Below are positions 35,903 through 44,031 of a stretch of DNA of 64,000 nucleotides, one piece after another. The stretch is taken from positions 1-64,000 of the forward strand of contig NZ_JAFMZM010000002.1 in the NCBI RefSeq assembly GCF_024436375.1, written 5' to 3'. Position 1 is the stretch's first letter, and every line of letters begins with the position of its first letter. Made by a program: the position numbers and the translations under genes. The DNA comes from Nocardioides astragali. Lineage in GTDB: Bacteria > Actinomycetota > Actinomycetes > Propionibacteriales > Nocardioidaceae. The notes below the pieces were generated by a model, which was not told where the DNA came from, ran no database searches, and was given only the letters and a program-made list of their open reading frames with translations.

Positions 35903-36590
35903 GCGCCCCTACACGATCCTGAGCTGCAGCATCTCGCTCGATGGCTACCTCGGCGGCGCGACCGAGGAGCGGCTGGTCCTGTCCAACGACGCGGACCTCG
36001 ACCGCGTCGACCGGGTGCGCGCCGAGTGCGACGCCATCCTCGTCGGCGCCGGGACGGTCCGCGACGACAACCCCCGGCTGCTCGTCCGAGACCCCGCGCT
36101 GCGTGAGCGCCGGCGGGCGCGCGGGCTGCCGGAGTCGCCGGCGAAGGTGACCATGACGCGGCACGCGCACCTCGACGCGGCCAGCAACTTCTTCGCCACC
36201 GGTGACAGCGAGAAGATCGTCTACTGCACGAGCGCCTCGGTCGCCGCGGCGCGCAGCCGGCTGGCGCGGGTCGCGACCGTCGTGGACGGCGGCCAGCAGG
36301 TGGAGGTCGGCCGGCTGACCGAGGACCTCTACGACCGCGGCGTGCGGCGGCTGATGGTCGAGGGGGGAGGCCGGGTGCACACGCAGTTCCTCACCTCCGC
36401 GGCGGCCGACGAGCTCCACCTCGTCGTCGCCCCCTTCTTCGTCGGCACCTCGCAGGCCCGCAGGTTCGTGGGGGACGGCGCGTTCCCGTGGAACCCCGGG
36501 CACCGGGCCCGCCTGGCGGAGACACGACAGATCGGTGACGTGGTGCTGCTGCGCTACGCCCTCTCGACCCGATTCGAGGAGACCGCATGA
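35895..36590 (+). CDS. RibD C-terminal / dihydrofolate-reductase-like pyrimidine reductase
   Basis: 231 residues, GTG 35895, overlapping the previous gene by 8 bases. RibD_C fold: YTILSCSISLDGYLGG, DAILVGAGTVRDDNPRLLVR, LMVEGGGRVHTQFLTSAA. No deaminase half. Related enzymes reduce the ribosyl-aminopyrimidine made by GTP cyclohydrolase II, matching ribA just downstream. Ends in ATGA with the bridging ORF. Confidence 0.88.
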   Translation: MPERPYTILSCSISLDGYLGGATEERLVLSNDADLDRVDRVRAECDAILVGAGTVRDDNPRLLVRDPALRERRRARGLPESPAKVTMTRHAHLDAASNFFATGDSEKIVYCTSASVAAARSRLARVATVVDGGQQVEVGRLTEDLYDRGVRRLMVEGGGRVHTQFLTSAAADELHLVVAPFFVGTSQARRFVGDGAFPWNPGHRARLAETRQIGDVVLLRYALSTRFEETA

Positions 36591-36661
36591 ACACCCCACG
36601 AAACTGCGGGCTTCCCCCGCTGCGCTCCTCCAGCCCACACTTCCGCGGGGACCCCGCATGA
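36587..36661 (+). CDS. 24-codon ORF bridging the reductase gene and ribA
   Basis: Starts with ATGA on the reductase stop and ends with ATGA on the ribA start (36658), so one ribosome could run through the 67-base gap. Peptide begins MNTPRNCGLPPLRSSSP. It contains an imperfect inverted repeat (36602-36642). ribA has no obvious ribosome site of its own, which supports a coupling role; the peptide itself may have no function. Confidence 0.55.
   Translation: MNTPRNCGLPPLRSSSPHFRGDPA
36602..36642. repeat. Imperfect inverted repeat inside the bridging ORF
   Basis: AACTGCGGGCT (36602-36612) and AGCCCACACTT (36632-36642) pair at 9 of 11 positions around a C-rich loop. Looks like a REP-type palindrome. 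It interrupts what would otherwise be a direct gene-to-gene overlap. Confidence 0.45.
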
Positions 36662-37317
36662 GCGTCGAACGCCTCCCTGACCAGCCGGTCGCGGCCACCA
36701 TCCGCCGTCACGTGGGGCTGCCCATGCGTACGCCCGACGGGTCCTCCGTGCCGGCCCGGATGTTCACCTTCGAGGGCCTGGTGGACGGGCGCGAGCACGT
36801 CGCGGTGAGCCTGGGTGACTGGTCGCTGGAGGACGCCCGCCGGCGCGCGCGGACCCCGCTGGTGCGGCTGCACAGCGAGTGCCTGACCGGTGACGTGCTG
36901 GGCAGCGCCCGCTGCGACTGCGGACCGCAGCTGCAGGAGGCGGTCACCCGCATCGCCGCAGAGGGTGGCTACCTGCTCTACCTTCGCCAGGAGGGCCGTG
37001 ACATCGGCCTCTACAACAAGATCGACGCCTACGCCCTGCAGGAGCAGGGACTCGACACCTACGAGGCCAACCGCGCCCTCGGGTTCGCGGAGGACCAGCG
37101 CGACTACACGGTCGCCGTGCAGATGCTGCGCGCCCTCGGCGTCGACCGGCTGCGCCTGCTGTCCAACAACCCCGACAAGGCCGCCCAGCTCGAGGACGCC
37201 GGCATCCGGGTCGAGCAGCACGTGCACACGGGACTGCACGTCGGCCCGGGCAACGTCGACTACCTGGCCGCCAAGGCCCGGCACGGTGGCCATGTGCTGC
37301 ACCTGCCGGGTGTCTGA
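36658..37317 (+). CDS. ribA: GTP cyclohydrolase II
   Basis: 219 residues. Opens GTP and removes formate and pyrophosphate to give diaminopyrimidine ribosyl phosphate. Zinc cysteines in HSECLTGD and RCDCG, RQEGRDIGLYNKI, and Tyr retained in DAYALQEQG: that Tyr separates true cyclohydrolase II from formyl-retaining variants (E. coli Tyr105). Stand-alone, with no RibB half. Being in this operon rather than with ribD/ribE/ribH suggests a specialised second copy. Its stop lies two bases before the 3' end of rnpB. Confidence 0.93.
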   Translation: MSVERLPDQPVAATIRRHVGLPMRTPDGSSVPARMFTFEGLVDGREHVAVSLGDWSLEDARRRARTPLVRLHSECLTGDVLGSARCDCGPQLQEAVTRIAAEGGYLLYLRQEGRDIGLYNKIDAYALQEQGLDTYEANRALGFAEDQRDYTVAVQMLRALGVDRLRLLSNNPDKAAQLEDAGIRVEQHVHTGLHVGPGNVDYLAAKARHGGHVLHLPGV

Positions 37318-37318
37318 G

Positions 37319-37700
37319 GAGTGGGCCGGCCTGTAGGCCGGGTTCTGTCCCTCACCTGAGACATGCTCAGGCGCGGGGGCGGCCATCCATCTGCGACGAC
37401 CGTTGCCGGCCGCCTGGTGCGATCTACCCGGATGCTCGGGCGGGCCGCCCTCGAACGCATCCTGTCTGATCTTGCTCCGGGTGGGGTTTGCCTAGCTGCG
37501 CCAGTCGCCTGGCGCACTGGTGGTCTCTTGCACCACCGTTTCACCCTTACCGCTCCGTGAGGAGCGGCGGTCTGTTCTCTGTGGCACTGTCCCGCGGGTT
37601 TCCCCGGGTGGCTGTTGGCCACCACCCTGCCCTGTGGAGCCCGGACCTTCCTCGACCCGCCACCTTCGTGTCGGACCGCGGCCGCCCGGCCGACCCACTC
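37319..37700 (-). ncRNA. rnpB: RNase P RNA (type A)
   Basis: On the minus strand the catalytic core GAGGAAGGTCCGGGCTCCAC, ACAGAGAACAGACCGCC, GGTAAGGGTGAAA, GGCAAACCCCACC and ACAGAACCCGGCCTAC are all recognisable. P1 is formed by GAGTGGGTCGGCC at the 5' end and GGCCGGCCCACTC at the 3' end, fixing both ends to within a few bases. About 382 nt, normal for actinobacteria. Confidence 0.95.
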
Positions 37701-37707
37701 ACCCACG

Positions 37708-37713
37708 ATCCTA
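37708..37713 (-). promoter_or_regulatory. -10 element of rnpB
   Basis: TAGGAT on the minus strand, seven to eight bases before the folded 5' end at 37700, in the 20-base gap between map and rnpB. So rnpB probably has its own promoter within the map 3' region. Confidence 0.55.
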
Positions 37714-37720
37714 GCGGGGA

Positions 37721-38569
37721 TCAGGGGTGGGTGAGGACCTCGGCGCCGTCCTCGGTGACCAGCAGGGTGTGCTCGAACTGCGCGGAGCGACGGCGGTCCT
37801 TGGTCACGACGGTCCAGCCGTCGTCCCACATGTCGTAGTCGGGGGTGCCGAGGTTGAGCATCGGCTCGATGGTGAACGTCATCCCGACGCGGATCTCGTC
37901 GTCGAAGCGCTCGTCGTCGTAGTGGGGGATGATCAGCCCGGAGTGGAACGCGGTGCCGATGCCGTGGCCGGTGAAGTCGCGTACGACGCCGTAGCCGAAG
38001 CGCCGCGCGTAGGCCTCGATCACCCGGCCGATGATGTTGACCCGCCGGCCCGGCTTGACCGCCTTGATCGCCCGGTCGAGGGACTCCTTCGTCCGCTCGA
38101 CGAGCAGGCGCGACTCCTCGTCGACGTCGCCGGCGAGGAAGGTGGCGTTGGTGTCGCCGTGGACGCCGCCGATGAAGGCGGTGATGTCGATGTTGACGAT
38201 GTCGCCGTCCTCCACGACGCGGGAGTCGGGGATGCCGTGGCAGATCACCTCGTTGACGCTGGAGCACAGCGACTTCGGGAAGCCGCGGTAGCCCAGTGTC
38301 GAGGGGTAGGCCCCGTGGTCGCACAGGAACTCGTGCCCGATCCGGTCGAGCTCGTCGGTGGTCACTCCCGGCACGACGTGCGCGCCGACGAGCTCGCGGG
38401 CCTGGGCGGCCAGGCGGCCGGCGATCCGCATCCTCTCGATGGTCTCGGCGTCCTTGACCTCCTCGCCCGCGAAGCGCTCCGGGGCGGGCTGGTCGACGTA
38501 CTCGGGACGGGCGATGTGCGCGGGCACGACGCGACGCGGCGAGATGACGGCAGGGGCTACGGCAGACAC
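37721..38569 (-). CDS. map: Methionine aminopeptidase, type I
   Basis: 282 residues from GTG 38569. Removes N-terminal Met. Metal ligands: Asp in VNIDITAFI and HGDTNATF, His in [11 protein letters not shown], Glu in MTFTIEPML and QFEHTLLV. N-terminal extension of about 40 residues ([10 protein letters not shown]), as in actinobacterial MetAPs. Minus-strand TACACT lies seven bases before the start, nearly leaderless. Confidence 0.95.
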   Translation of the reverse strand: MSAVAPAVISPRRVVPAHIARPEYVDQPAPERFAGEEVKDAETIERMRIAGRLAAQARELVGAHVVPGVTTDELDRIGHEFLCDHGAYPSTLGYRGFPKSLCSSVNEVICHGIPDSRVVEDGDIVNIDITAFIGGVHGDTNATFLAGDVDEESRLLVERTKESLDRAIKAVKPGRRVNIIGRVIEAYARRFGYGVVRDFTGHGIGTAFHSGLIIPHYDDERFDDEIRVGMTFTIEPMLNLGTPDYDMWDDGWTVVTKDRRRSAQFEHTLLVTEDGAEVLTHP

Positions 38570-38576
38570 GTGGGCG

Positions 38577-38586
38577 AGTGTAGTTT
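38577..38586. promoter_or_regulatory. Overlapping divergent -10 elements of map and the 38593 gene
   Basis: TACACT on the minus strand (38582-38577) and TAGTTT on the plus strand (38581-38586) share two bases. The plus-strand box is six bases from ATG 38593. Only one polymerase can occupy the site at a time. Confidence 0.6.
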
Positions 38587-38592
38587 CGGGCC

Positions 38593-38820
38593 ATGAGCGA
38601 GAACGAATACTGGTTCTGCCTGACTCACCACACCGTCGAGGGCCACGACGGTTGCAAGAACGCCGACCGCCTCGGCCCCTACCCATCGTCGGAGGAGGCC
38701 TCCCGAGCCCTGGAGAAGGTCCGGGAGCGCAACGAGGCCTGGGACAACGACCCCGCCTGGAACGACGACGACGCTCCCGACCCCGGGGACGGGATCACCC
38801 CAGGCACGCCGGACCACTGA
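38593..38820 (+). CDS. Small conserved acidic protein
   Basis: 75 residues, leaderless ATG. Starts [18 protein letters not shown] (two Cys and several His, a possible metal site), then a helix [18 protein letters not shown] and an Asp/Pro-rich tail. I do not know its function. Convergent with the histone-like gene: the two stop codons abut. Confidence 0.75.
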   Translation: MSENEYWFCLTHHTVEGHDGCKNADRLGPYPSSEEASRALEKVRERNEAWDNDPAWNDDDAPDPGDGITPGTPDH

Positions 38821-39243
38821 TCACTTCTTCTTCTTGCCCTTGAGGGGTGAGGCCGACTGAGCGAGGTCGGCAGCAGCGCGCACGCTCTTCAGCGCCCGCT
38901 TGGTGCCCTTGTCCAAGGTCTTGGTGACCTCGGAGATCGCATGCGTGCCGGCCTCGATCGCATGGCTGCCGGCCTCGACGGCTCGCTCGGCAGGCGAGCG
39001 CTTGGCAGCCTTGGTCGGCTTCGGGACGGCGGCCTGCGGTGCCGGCGCGGCCTTCTTGGCAGGAGCCGTCTTCTTCGCAGCGGTCTTCTTGGCTGGGGTC
39101 TTCTTGGCTGGGGTCTTCTTGGTCGTCGACTTCTTCGCCGTTGTCTTCTTCGCAGCTGACTTCTTGGCTGCGGTCTTCTTGGCGGGGGCCTTCTTGGCTG
39201 CGGTCTTCTTCGCTGCCGTCTTCTTGACCGGGGTCTCGCTCAC
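38821..39243 (-). CDS. Histone H1-like Lys/Ala-rich nucleoid protein
   Basis: 140 residues from GTG 39243 (GAGGAG upstream). The first ~65 residues are repeats of the KKTAAKK/KKTPAKK kind, like eukaryotic H1 tails and mycobacterial HupB/Lsr-type extensions; the rest is a short helical region (ERAVEAGSHAIEAGTHAISE) and a KGKKKK end. No bacterial HU fold is present. DNA compaction is the likely role. Confidence 0.8.
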   Translation of the reverse strand: MSETPVKKTAAKKTAAKKAPAKKTAAKKSAAKKTTAKKSTTKKTPAKKTPAKKTAAKKTAPAKKAAPAPQAAVPKPTKAAKRSPAERAVEAGSHAIEAGTHAISEVTKTLDKGTKRALKSVRAAADLAQSASPLKGKKKK

Positions 39244-39305
39244 AGCTCACTCCTCGCTTCGTCGGAAGCCTGATCCTGCCGCGCGCCGGTCGCGTTGTCA
39301 CCGAC

Positions 39306-39311
39306 TAGCGT
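39306..39311 (+). promoter_or_regulatory. -10 element, leaderless
   Basis: TAGCGT then six bases then GTG 39318. Confidence 0.6.
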
Positions 39312-39317
39312 GTCGGC

Positions 39318-39596
39318 GTGCACCAGCGTCGCGTCCGAGAGCCCCTGTCGCCCTGGCCGTTCGTCGGCCTGGTGGGCCTGGCGTGCGTGGCCTTCCTGAT
39401 CGGCGCGACTCCGGTGGCGGTGGGCGCGCCGTGGTGGGCGATCACGCTGCTCGCGCTCGTGTGGGTGGCGGCGCTGCTGCTCGCCATCGGCTGGTTCGGC
39501 ACCCGGCCCAAGGTGGTCGCCCTGCTCCCGCTGCTCGTGGCGCTCGTGTGGGTCGCGAGCGTCGTGGGTGGCGCGAGGTTCCTCGACTGGGCGTGA
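39318..39596 (+). CDS. Small membrane protein
   Basis: 92 residues, leaderless GTG. Three membrane helices (PFVGLVGLACVAFLIG, WWAITLLALVWVAALLLAIG, VALLPLLVALVWVASVVG). No recognised domain. Convergent with panB. Confidence 0.75.
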   Translation: MHQRRVREPLSPWPFVGLVGLACVAFLIGATPVAVGAPWWAITLLALVWVAALLLAIGWFGTRPKVVALLPLLVALVWVASVVGGARFLDWA

Positions 39597-39603
39597 CCCG
39601 GTC

Positions 39604-39650
39604 GGCGGGTCAGGCCAGCGGGTCAGGCCGGCGGGTCAGGCAGGGGTCAG
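39604..39650. repeat. 13-bp tandem repeat between convergent genes
   Basis: About 3.5 copies of RGCGGGTCAGGCM (39604-39616, 39617-39629, 39630-39642, then a partial copy reaching the panB stop). Candidate variable-number repeat. Confidence 0.7.
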
Positions 39651-40504
39651 AAAGTGTGGTCGGGTCCGGGGAAGGTGCCGCCGCGCACGTCGTCCGCGTA
39701 CGCCTTGGCCGCCTCGAGCAGCACACCGTGCACGTCGGCGTACTGCTTGACGAAGCGGGCCATCCTGCCGGTGCGCAGCCCGAAGGCGTCCTGCCACACC
39801 AGCACCTGGCCGTCGCAGCCCGCGCCGGCGCCGATGCCGATCGTCGGGATGGTCAGCTCCTTGCTGATCTGCTCGGCGACGTCACCGGGCACCATCTCCA
39901 TGACGACGGCGAAGGCACCGGCCTCCTCGACGGCGTGCGCGTCGGCGACGATCCGCTCGCTCGCGTCGCCGCGGCCCTGGACGCGGTAGCCGCCGAGGGC
40001 GTGCTCGGACTGGGGGGTGAAGCCGATATGGGCCATCACCGGGATGCCGCCGCGGGTGCACTTCTCGATGACGGGTGCCATCTCGGCGCCGCCTTCCAGC
40101 TTGACGCAGTGGGCACCCGCCTCCTTCATGAACCGGACGGCCGTGAGGTAGCCCTGCTCGGGCGAGGCCTGATAGCTGCCGAAGGGGAGGTCGCCGACGA
40201 CCATGGCCCGCTTGACCGACCGCGCCACCGCGCGCGTGAGGGGGAGCAGCTCGTCGACAGTGACGGGCAGCGAGGTCTCGTTGCCGAAGACGTTGTTGGA
40301 GGCCGAGTCACCCACCAGGAGGAGGTCGATGCCGGCCTCGTCGAAGGTGGCCGCGGTGTACATGTCGTACGCCGTGAGCATGGTGATCTTCTCGCCGCGC
40401 TCCTTCATCTCCCGCAGATGATGGGTGCGCACTCGCTTGACCGGGGCCGCCGGGGCCGCCGGGCCGGAGCCGTAGGGGGCGGTCTCTTCGGGCTGTGAAG
40501 ACAT
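39647..40504 (-). CDS. panB: 3-methyl-2-oxobutanoate hydroxymethyltransferase
   Basis: 285 residues from ATG 40504 (GAGGAG upstream). First step of pantothenate synthesis: adds hydroxymethyl from methylene-THF to ketoisovalerate. Magnesium site [10 protein letters not shown] and [39 protein letters not shown]. Pro/Ala-rich N-terminal tail of about 20 residues. Confidence 0.95.
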   Translation of the reverse strand: MSSQPEETAPYGSGPAAPAAPVKRVRTHHLREMKERGEKITMLTAYDMYTAATFDEAGIDLLLVGDSASNNVFGNETSLPVTVDELLPLTRAVARSVKRAMVVGDLPFGSYQASPEQGYLTAVRFMKEAGAHCVKLEGGAEMAPVIEKCTRGGIPVMAHIGFTPQSEHALGGYRVQGRGDASERIVADAHAVEEAGAFAVVMEMVPGDVAEQISKELTIPTIGIGAGAGCDGQVLVWQDAFGLRTGRMARFVKQYADVHGVLLEAAKAYADDVRGGTFPGPDHTF

Positions 40505-40617
40505 GGGTAGCTCCTCGTCATCTCGCAGCTCCCTGATGGAGTCCACGGACCACTCGTCAGGCTAGTCCGGAGGAGGGCGAACGACGGTGTGGCGATGGTC
40601 ACCCCGGCGTGCGGGGT

Positions 40618-41118
40618 TCACGGCAGCAGGGTGGTGGCGGGAGCCAGGCCCTGCTCCTGGACGTAGTCCTCGTCGTCGCCGGCGTAGCGCTTGCAGGGCC
40701 CGCTGAAGCTGACCTTCCACGCCCCCTGGCCGCGGGCGGCCGAGGGCTGGAAGTCCAGGTCGACCTCACCGCGGCGCACGCTCACGTGCCCGTCGACCTG
40801 GGTGCCGTCCTCGAAGCCGGCGTCGGTCAGCGCCGTGCGAAGGGCGTCGAGCTGTGCGGCGCCGTCACCTTCCGGCGCGACCAGCGTCCCGCCCCCGGAG
40901 TAGGTGTGCCCGACCCCGCCCGGGCAGGAGCTCCACCCGCCGCCGATCTCGACCTCGGTGGCGCCGAGCGCCTGCTCGGCGAGGGGGACGGCCTCGGAGA
41001 CCGCGTCGACCACCTGCTTCTCCCGATCCCGCGCGGACACGTCGTCGGAGCCCAGGCTGCAGGACGAGACGCCGACGACGAGGGCGACCAGCGTGAGGAC
41101 GGTCAGCGTGGCGCGCAT
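40618..41118 (-). CDS. Lipoprotein of unknown function
   Basis: 166 residues from ATG 41118. Signal peptide with lipobox LVVGVSSC, giving Cys as the first mature residue. The mature part is a small mixed domain (GGWSSCPGGVGHTYSGGG, VSVRRGEVDLDF, WKVSFSGPCKRY) with two further cysteines. No family recognised. Lies 17 bases behind the DUF1023 gene and may be its operon partner. Confidence 0.75.
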   Translation of the reverse strand: MRATLTVLTLVALVVGVSSCSLGSDDVSARDREKQVVDAVSEAVPLAEQALGATEVEIGGGWSSCPGGVGHTYSGGGTLVAPEGDGAAQLDALRTALTDAGFEDGTQVDGHVSVRRGEVDLDFQPSAARGQGAWKVSFSGPCKRYAGDDEDYVQEQGLAPATTLLP

Positions 41119-41135
41119 GGCAGTCACCGTAGCCC

Positions 41136-43127
41136 TCACGGCCACTGGTCCGGCCAGAGGTCGTCCCACGCGTCCCGGGCACCGTCGACCGTGTCGTTGA
41201 CGCCGTCGCGGACGCCCTCGTAGGTCTCCACCACGCCGTCGCGGACGCCCTCGTAGGTCTCGACGACCCCGTCGCGGACGCCCTCGTAGGTCTCGACCAC
41301 CGGGTCGACCACGTGGTGCTGCACCTCGCCGCCGACCCAGTCGTAGAGGTAGTCGTGGGCCTCCTGGGTGCGACCTCCGGTGTCCTCGACGGCGTCGGTG
41401 TTGCCCGAGACGATGTTGGCCATGTTGACCAGTGCGGCGTTGTCGTGGGTGGCGCTGGCGTCGTCGAAGTAGTTGACGTGGTTCTCCATGAACCCGGTGG
41501 TGACCAGCCCGGTCCCGTGGAACTCCTGACCGTTGTCGACGGCGAAGTTGACCGCGCCGAAGTCGTGCTGGGCAGGGTCGGCACCCAGACCGAGGCTGTC
41601 GTCCCACGTCCCCGGGAACAGCCCGTCCTCGCCGCCGAGCCACGACACGGGGTCGTGGTCGGCGGCCCCGACGAACACCTGGCCGGTCGGCATGTTGAGG
41701 TCGGAGACGTGGTCCACGCCCTCGCTGGCGCCGGGGCTGCCGATGAGCACGAGGCTGTCGGCGTCCATGCCACCGGCCGCGGCGTACGACGAGGTGGTCG
41801 AGCCGTAGCTGTGGCCGATCACCGTCAGGTGGGGCTGGTCGCCACTGCTGTGGGTGCTGTTGAGGCCGTCGACGAACTGCGAGAGCGCGAGGCCGCCCGC
41901 CGCCGCGTTGGCCTCGGTGATCGTGTGCGACACGTCGCCGGCGGAGTCGCCGAGGTCCCACGGCCACATCGACTCGGGGTTGAAGTTGGGGGAGTCGTAG
42001 CCGATCCAGGCGATGGTGGACACCGAGCCCTCGCGGGGCGGCACCTCGGCGGCCATCTGGTTGACCGTCTCCTCGTAGAGGTTGAGCGCCTGGCTGCCGT
42101 TCTCGTCGATCATGGTGCCGTCCTGCATGATGCCCGGCACGTAGACGGCCGTGTGGTCGGCGGTGTCGGGGTCGCCGTAGGCGACGGCGGCGATGCCGTC
42201 GCCGCCGAACGCGTGCGGCTGGTAGGCCATGATGAAGGCGTCGACGTCGAGGCCGTCCCACGCGGGGGACGACGCCTGGTCGACGGCCTTCTGGATGGAT
42301 TGGGCGTTCTCGAGCCAGCGCTGCTCCGAGGCGCTCAACGTGTCACCGGCGGCCTGCCGGGCGAGGAGGTACTCGAGGTCGCGCTGCACGGCGGCGGAGT
42401 TGGCCTCGTCCCGGTCGCCGGTCGGCACCCCGTTGGTGTTGCCGACGAGGCTCGGGTCGCTGATGAGCAGGGCATTGCGCTCGGCCTGCGAGAGGCCGTT
42501 CCACCAGGCGTTGACCGCGTCGGTGTCGGTGCCGAGCCGGCGCAGCTCGGCGGCGAGCGCGTCGGAGTCGGCGCGGGACGAGTCGGCCGCGGCCGCCAGG
42601 CCCTCGGCGAGCTGGTCGACGGCGGCGAGCGCGCGTACGCACCGTTGCTCGTCGGCGTCCACGCGGTCGCGCCAGGCCTGGAGGTCCTGGTGATAGGTGT
42701 CGAAGGCCGCGCGCAGCTGGGCTGCTTCGGCCTGGAGGGCCGGGACCTGGTCCTCGGTGGCGGTCTCGATCCGCTGCAGCAGCGCCTCACGGTCGCTGTT
42801 GAGGCGCTGGCGCCGCTCCATGAGGTCGGCGTGCTCGGATCGACGCTGTCGCATCTGGGTCAGGAACGCGTCGATGGCGAGCGCACCCCGCTCGAGAGCG
42901 GCCCCGACGGCGTCGGTGTCGGTGGCGAACCGCGTGACCGCGTGCGACGCGGCGTCGGCGGCGTCGCCGCTGAAGTCGTCGGGGGCGCCGTTGGCGCGTG
43001 CCCACTCGGCGACGTCGCTCACGGCCGTGGCGGCAGCGCGTACGTCGGTGAGGACGGCGCCCGCACTCTCCTGGACCTTCAGCTCGGGCTCACGGGGGAG
43101 CCACGCGGGCACGGCGATGGTGGTCAC
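41136..43127 (-). CDS. DUF1023 alpha/beta hydrolase with WXG-like N-terminus
   Basis: 663 residues from GTG 43127 in a GTGA overlap. Residues ~20-230 are a long helical, partly coiled-coil region like the N-terminus of type VII secretion substrates (QAEAAQLRAAFDTYHQDLQA, WWNGLSQAERNAL). Residues ~290-560 form the DUF1023 hydrolase: nucleophile in LTVIGHSYGSTTSS, then GSPGASEGVDHVSD. The C-terminus has three exact-length repeats of VVETYEGVRDG. No signal peptide, so export, if any, would be via a type VII route (inference). Confidence 0.85.
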   Translation of the reverse strand: MTTIAVPAWLPREPELKVQESAGAVLTDVRAAATAVSDVAEWARANGAPDDFSGDAADAASHAVTRFATDTDAVGAALERGALAIDAFLTQMRQRRSEHADLMERRQRLNSDREALLQRIETATEDQVPALQAEAAQLRAAFDTYHQDLQAWRDRVDADEQRCVRALAAVDQLAEGLAAAADSSRADSDALAAELRRLGTDTDAVNAWWNGLSQAERNALLISDPSLVGNTNGVPTGDRDEANSAAVQRDLEYLLARQAAGDTLSASEQRWLENAQSIQKAVDQASSPAWDGLDVDAFIMAYQPHAFGGDGIAAVAYGDPDTADHTAVYVPGIMQDGTMIDENGSQALNLYEETVNQMAAEVPPREGSVSTIAWIGYDSPNFNPESMWPWDLGDSAGDVSHTITEANAAAGGLALSQFVDGLNSTHSSGDQPHLTVIGHSYGSTTSSYAAAGGMDADSLVLIGSPGASEGVDHVSDLNMPTGQVFVGAADHDPVSWLGGEDGLFPGTWDDSLGLGADPAQHDFGAVNFAVDNGQEFHGTGLVTTGFMENHVNYFDDASATHDNAALVNMANIVSGNTDAVEDTGGRTQEAHDYLYDWVGGEVQHHVVDPVVETYEGVRDGVVETYEGVRDGVVETYEGVRDGVNDTVDGARDAWDDLWPDQWP
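41202..41300 (-). repeat. 33-bp x 3 in-frame tandem repeat
   Basis: Units 41202-41234, 41235-41267 and 41268-41300 differ at a few bases and encode three copies of the 11-residue VVETYEGVRDG. An 11-residue period fits an extended amphipathic helix, as in LEA or apolipoprotein-like repeats. Confidence 0.85.
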
Positions 43128-43453
43128 GGGCCCACCGCCGAGACCGGCGCGGTGTCGCGGTCCTCCCACGGGAGCAGGTCCTGGGTGGCGCGGACGCTGT
43201 CCTGGTCGGTGAGGAGGAAGTCGTACATCGACTGGGCGAGGGCGTCGGCGTGGCCCGAGGCCAGGTCACGCAGGACGAGCACCCGCTGCTCCCACGTGGT
43301 CAGGAACGCGTCGGCGGCCCCCTGGACGGCGTCGCCCAAGAGGGTCGGATCAGCCTGGGCGAGGTTCTTGCGGGGGCCGTCGAGGCCCTCGGACTGCTCC
43401 TCCCAGGCTGTCCGCGCCCGGGCGAGGGTCGCCGTCCACATCTGGAGGGTCAT
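43124..43453 (-). CDS. WXG100-like helical protein
   Basis: 109 residues, ATG 43453 overlapping the upstream stop (ATGA). All-helical, with TARTAWEEQSEGLDG-like first helix and TTWEQRVLVLRDLASGHADA second helix, similar in size and layout to ESX/WXG100 partners, though the exact WXG turn is not seen. Translationally coupled to the DUF1023 gene, suggesting a substrate/partner pair. Confidence 0.6.
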   Translation of the reverse strand: MTLQMWTATLARARTAWEEQSEGLDGPRKNLAQADPTLLGDAVQGAADAFLTTWEQRVLVLRDLASGHADALAQSMYDFLLTDQDSVRATQDLLPWEDRDTAPVSAVGP

Positions 43454-43971
43454 GACGCCTCCTCGTCGGCGGCCCGCACCTTGGCTGTGCGGAGGGTGAG
43501 GACGAGGGACTGGGGACGCACGGTCGCGGTGGCCCACAGGCCGCCGCGATGGCGGGCCACGAGCCGAGGACGGTCGCCCGGAACCGGTCTGGCCTGCCAC
43601 CCGAGCCCGACGAGCGCCTGGCCCGTCGAGCGCAGGAGCGCGATGTTGCCGCCCGCCTCGAGAGCGTCGACCACGGCGACGCACTCGTACCAGGTCTGGT
43701 GCCACTCGTCTGTGCGCCAGGCGCCGTCGCGGGCGACGGGTCCGGTCGCGGGGTCGGTGGAGAGGCGGGCGAGGAGGTCGTCGAGCGCTCCGTCGAGGTC
43801 AGCTGCGAGCGTGCCTCGCTGCGCGAGGGTGAGCTCGGGCGACTGCGGCGCGGGCGCCGGCTGCGGCAGCACCACGATGTCGACCTCGGGGTGCTGCTCG
43901 CGCAGGACGCGCAGCATCGGGTCGGCCAGGGCCGGGTCGGGTGCCGCCGGATCGGGTGGGCGAGGCGTCAT
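43450..43971 (-). CDS. Hypothetical protein heading the DUF1023 operon
   Basis: 173 residues from ATG 43971 with a perfect AAGGAGG. Pro-rich N-terminus (~50 residues), then a domain with DEWHQTWYECVAVVDALEAG and LWATATVRPQSLVLTLRTAK. Reminiscent of EspG-like or ESX-associated chaperones only in genome position. No family recognised. Confidence 0.65.
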   Translation of the reverse strand: MTPRPPDPAAPDPALADPMLRVLREQHPEVDIVVLPQPAPAPQSPELTLAQRGTLAADLDGALDDLLARLSTDPATGPVARDGAWRTDEWHQTWYECVAVVDALEAGGNIALLRSTGQALVGLGWQARPVPGDRPRLVARHRGGLWATATVRPQSLVLTLRTAKVRAADEEAS

Positions 43972-44031
43972 GTCCTCCTTCTCCCGCGCCCGAGCCCTGC
44001 TCAAACCCCCTCGGCCGGGTCTGGGGAGGAG

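Noticed and set aside
32483..37317. Queuosine (preQ0) biosynthesis cluster
   Set aside because: No queC or queE, the QueD homologue lacks its catalytic residues, and cyclohydrolase II rather than I is encoded.
39059..39243. Lys/Ala repeat as a simple DNA repeat or frame error
   Set aside because: The frame is open from a good ribosome site, and such H1-like proteins are known in actinobacteria.
41313..43499. 728-codon plus-strand frame over the DUF1023 operon
   Set aside because: Antisense to three well-supported overlapping genes; valine/glycine-rich artefact.
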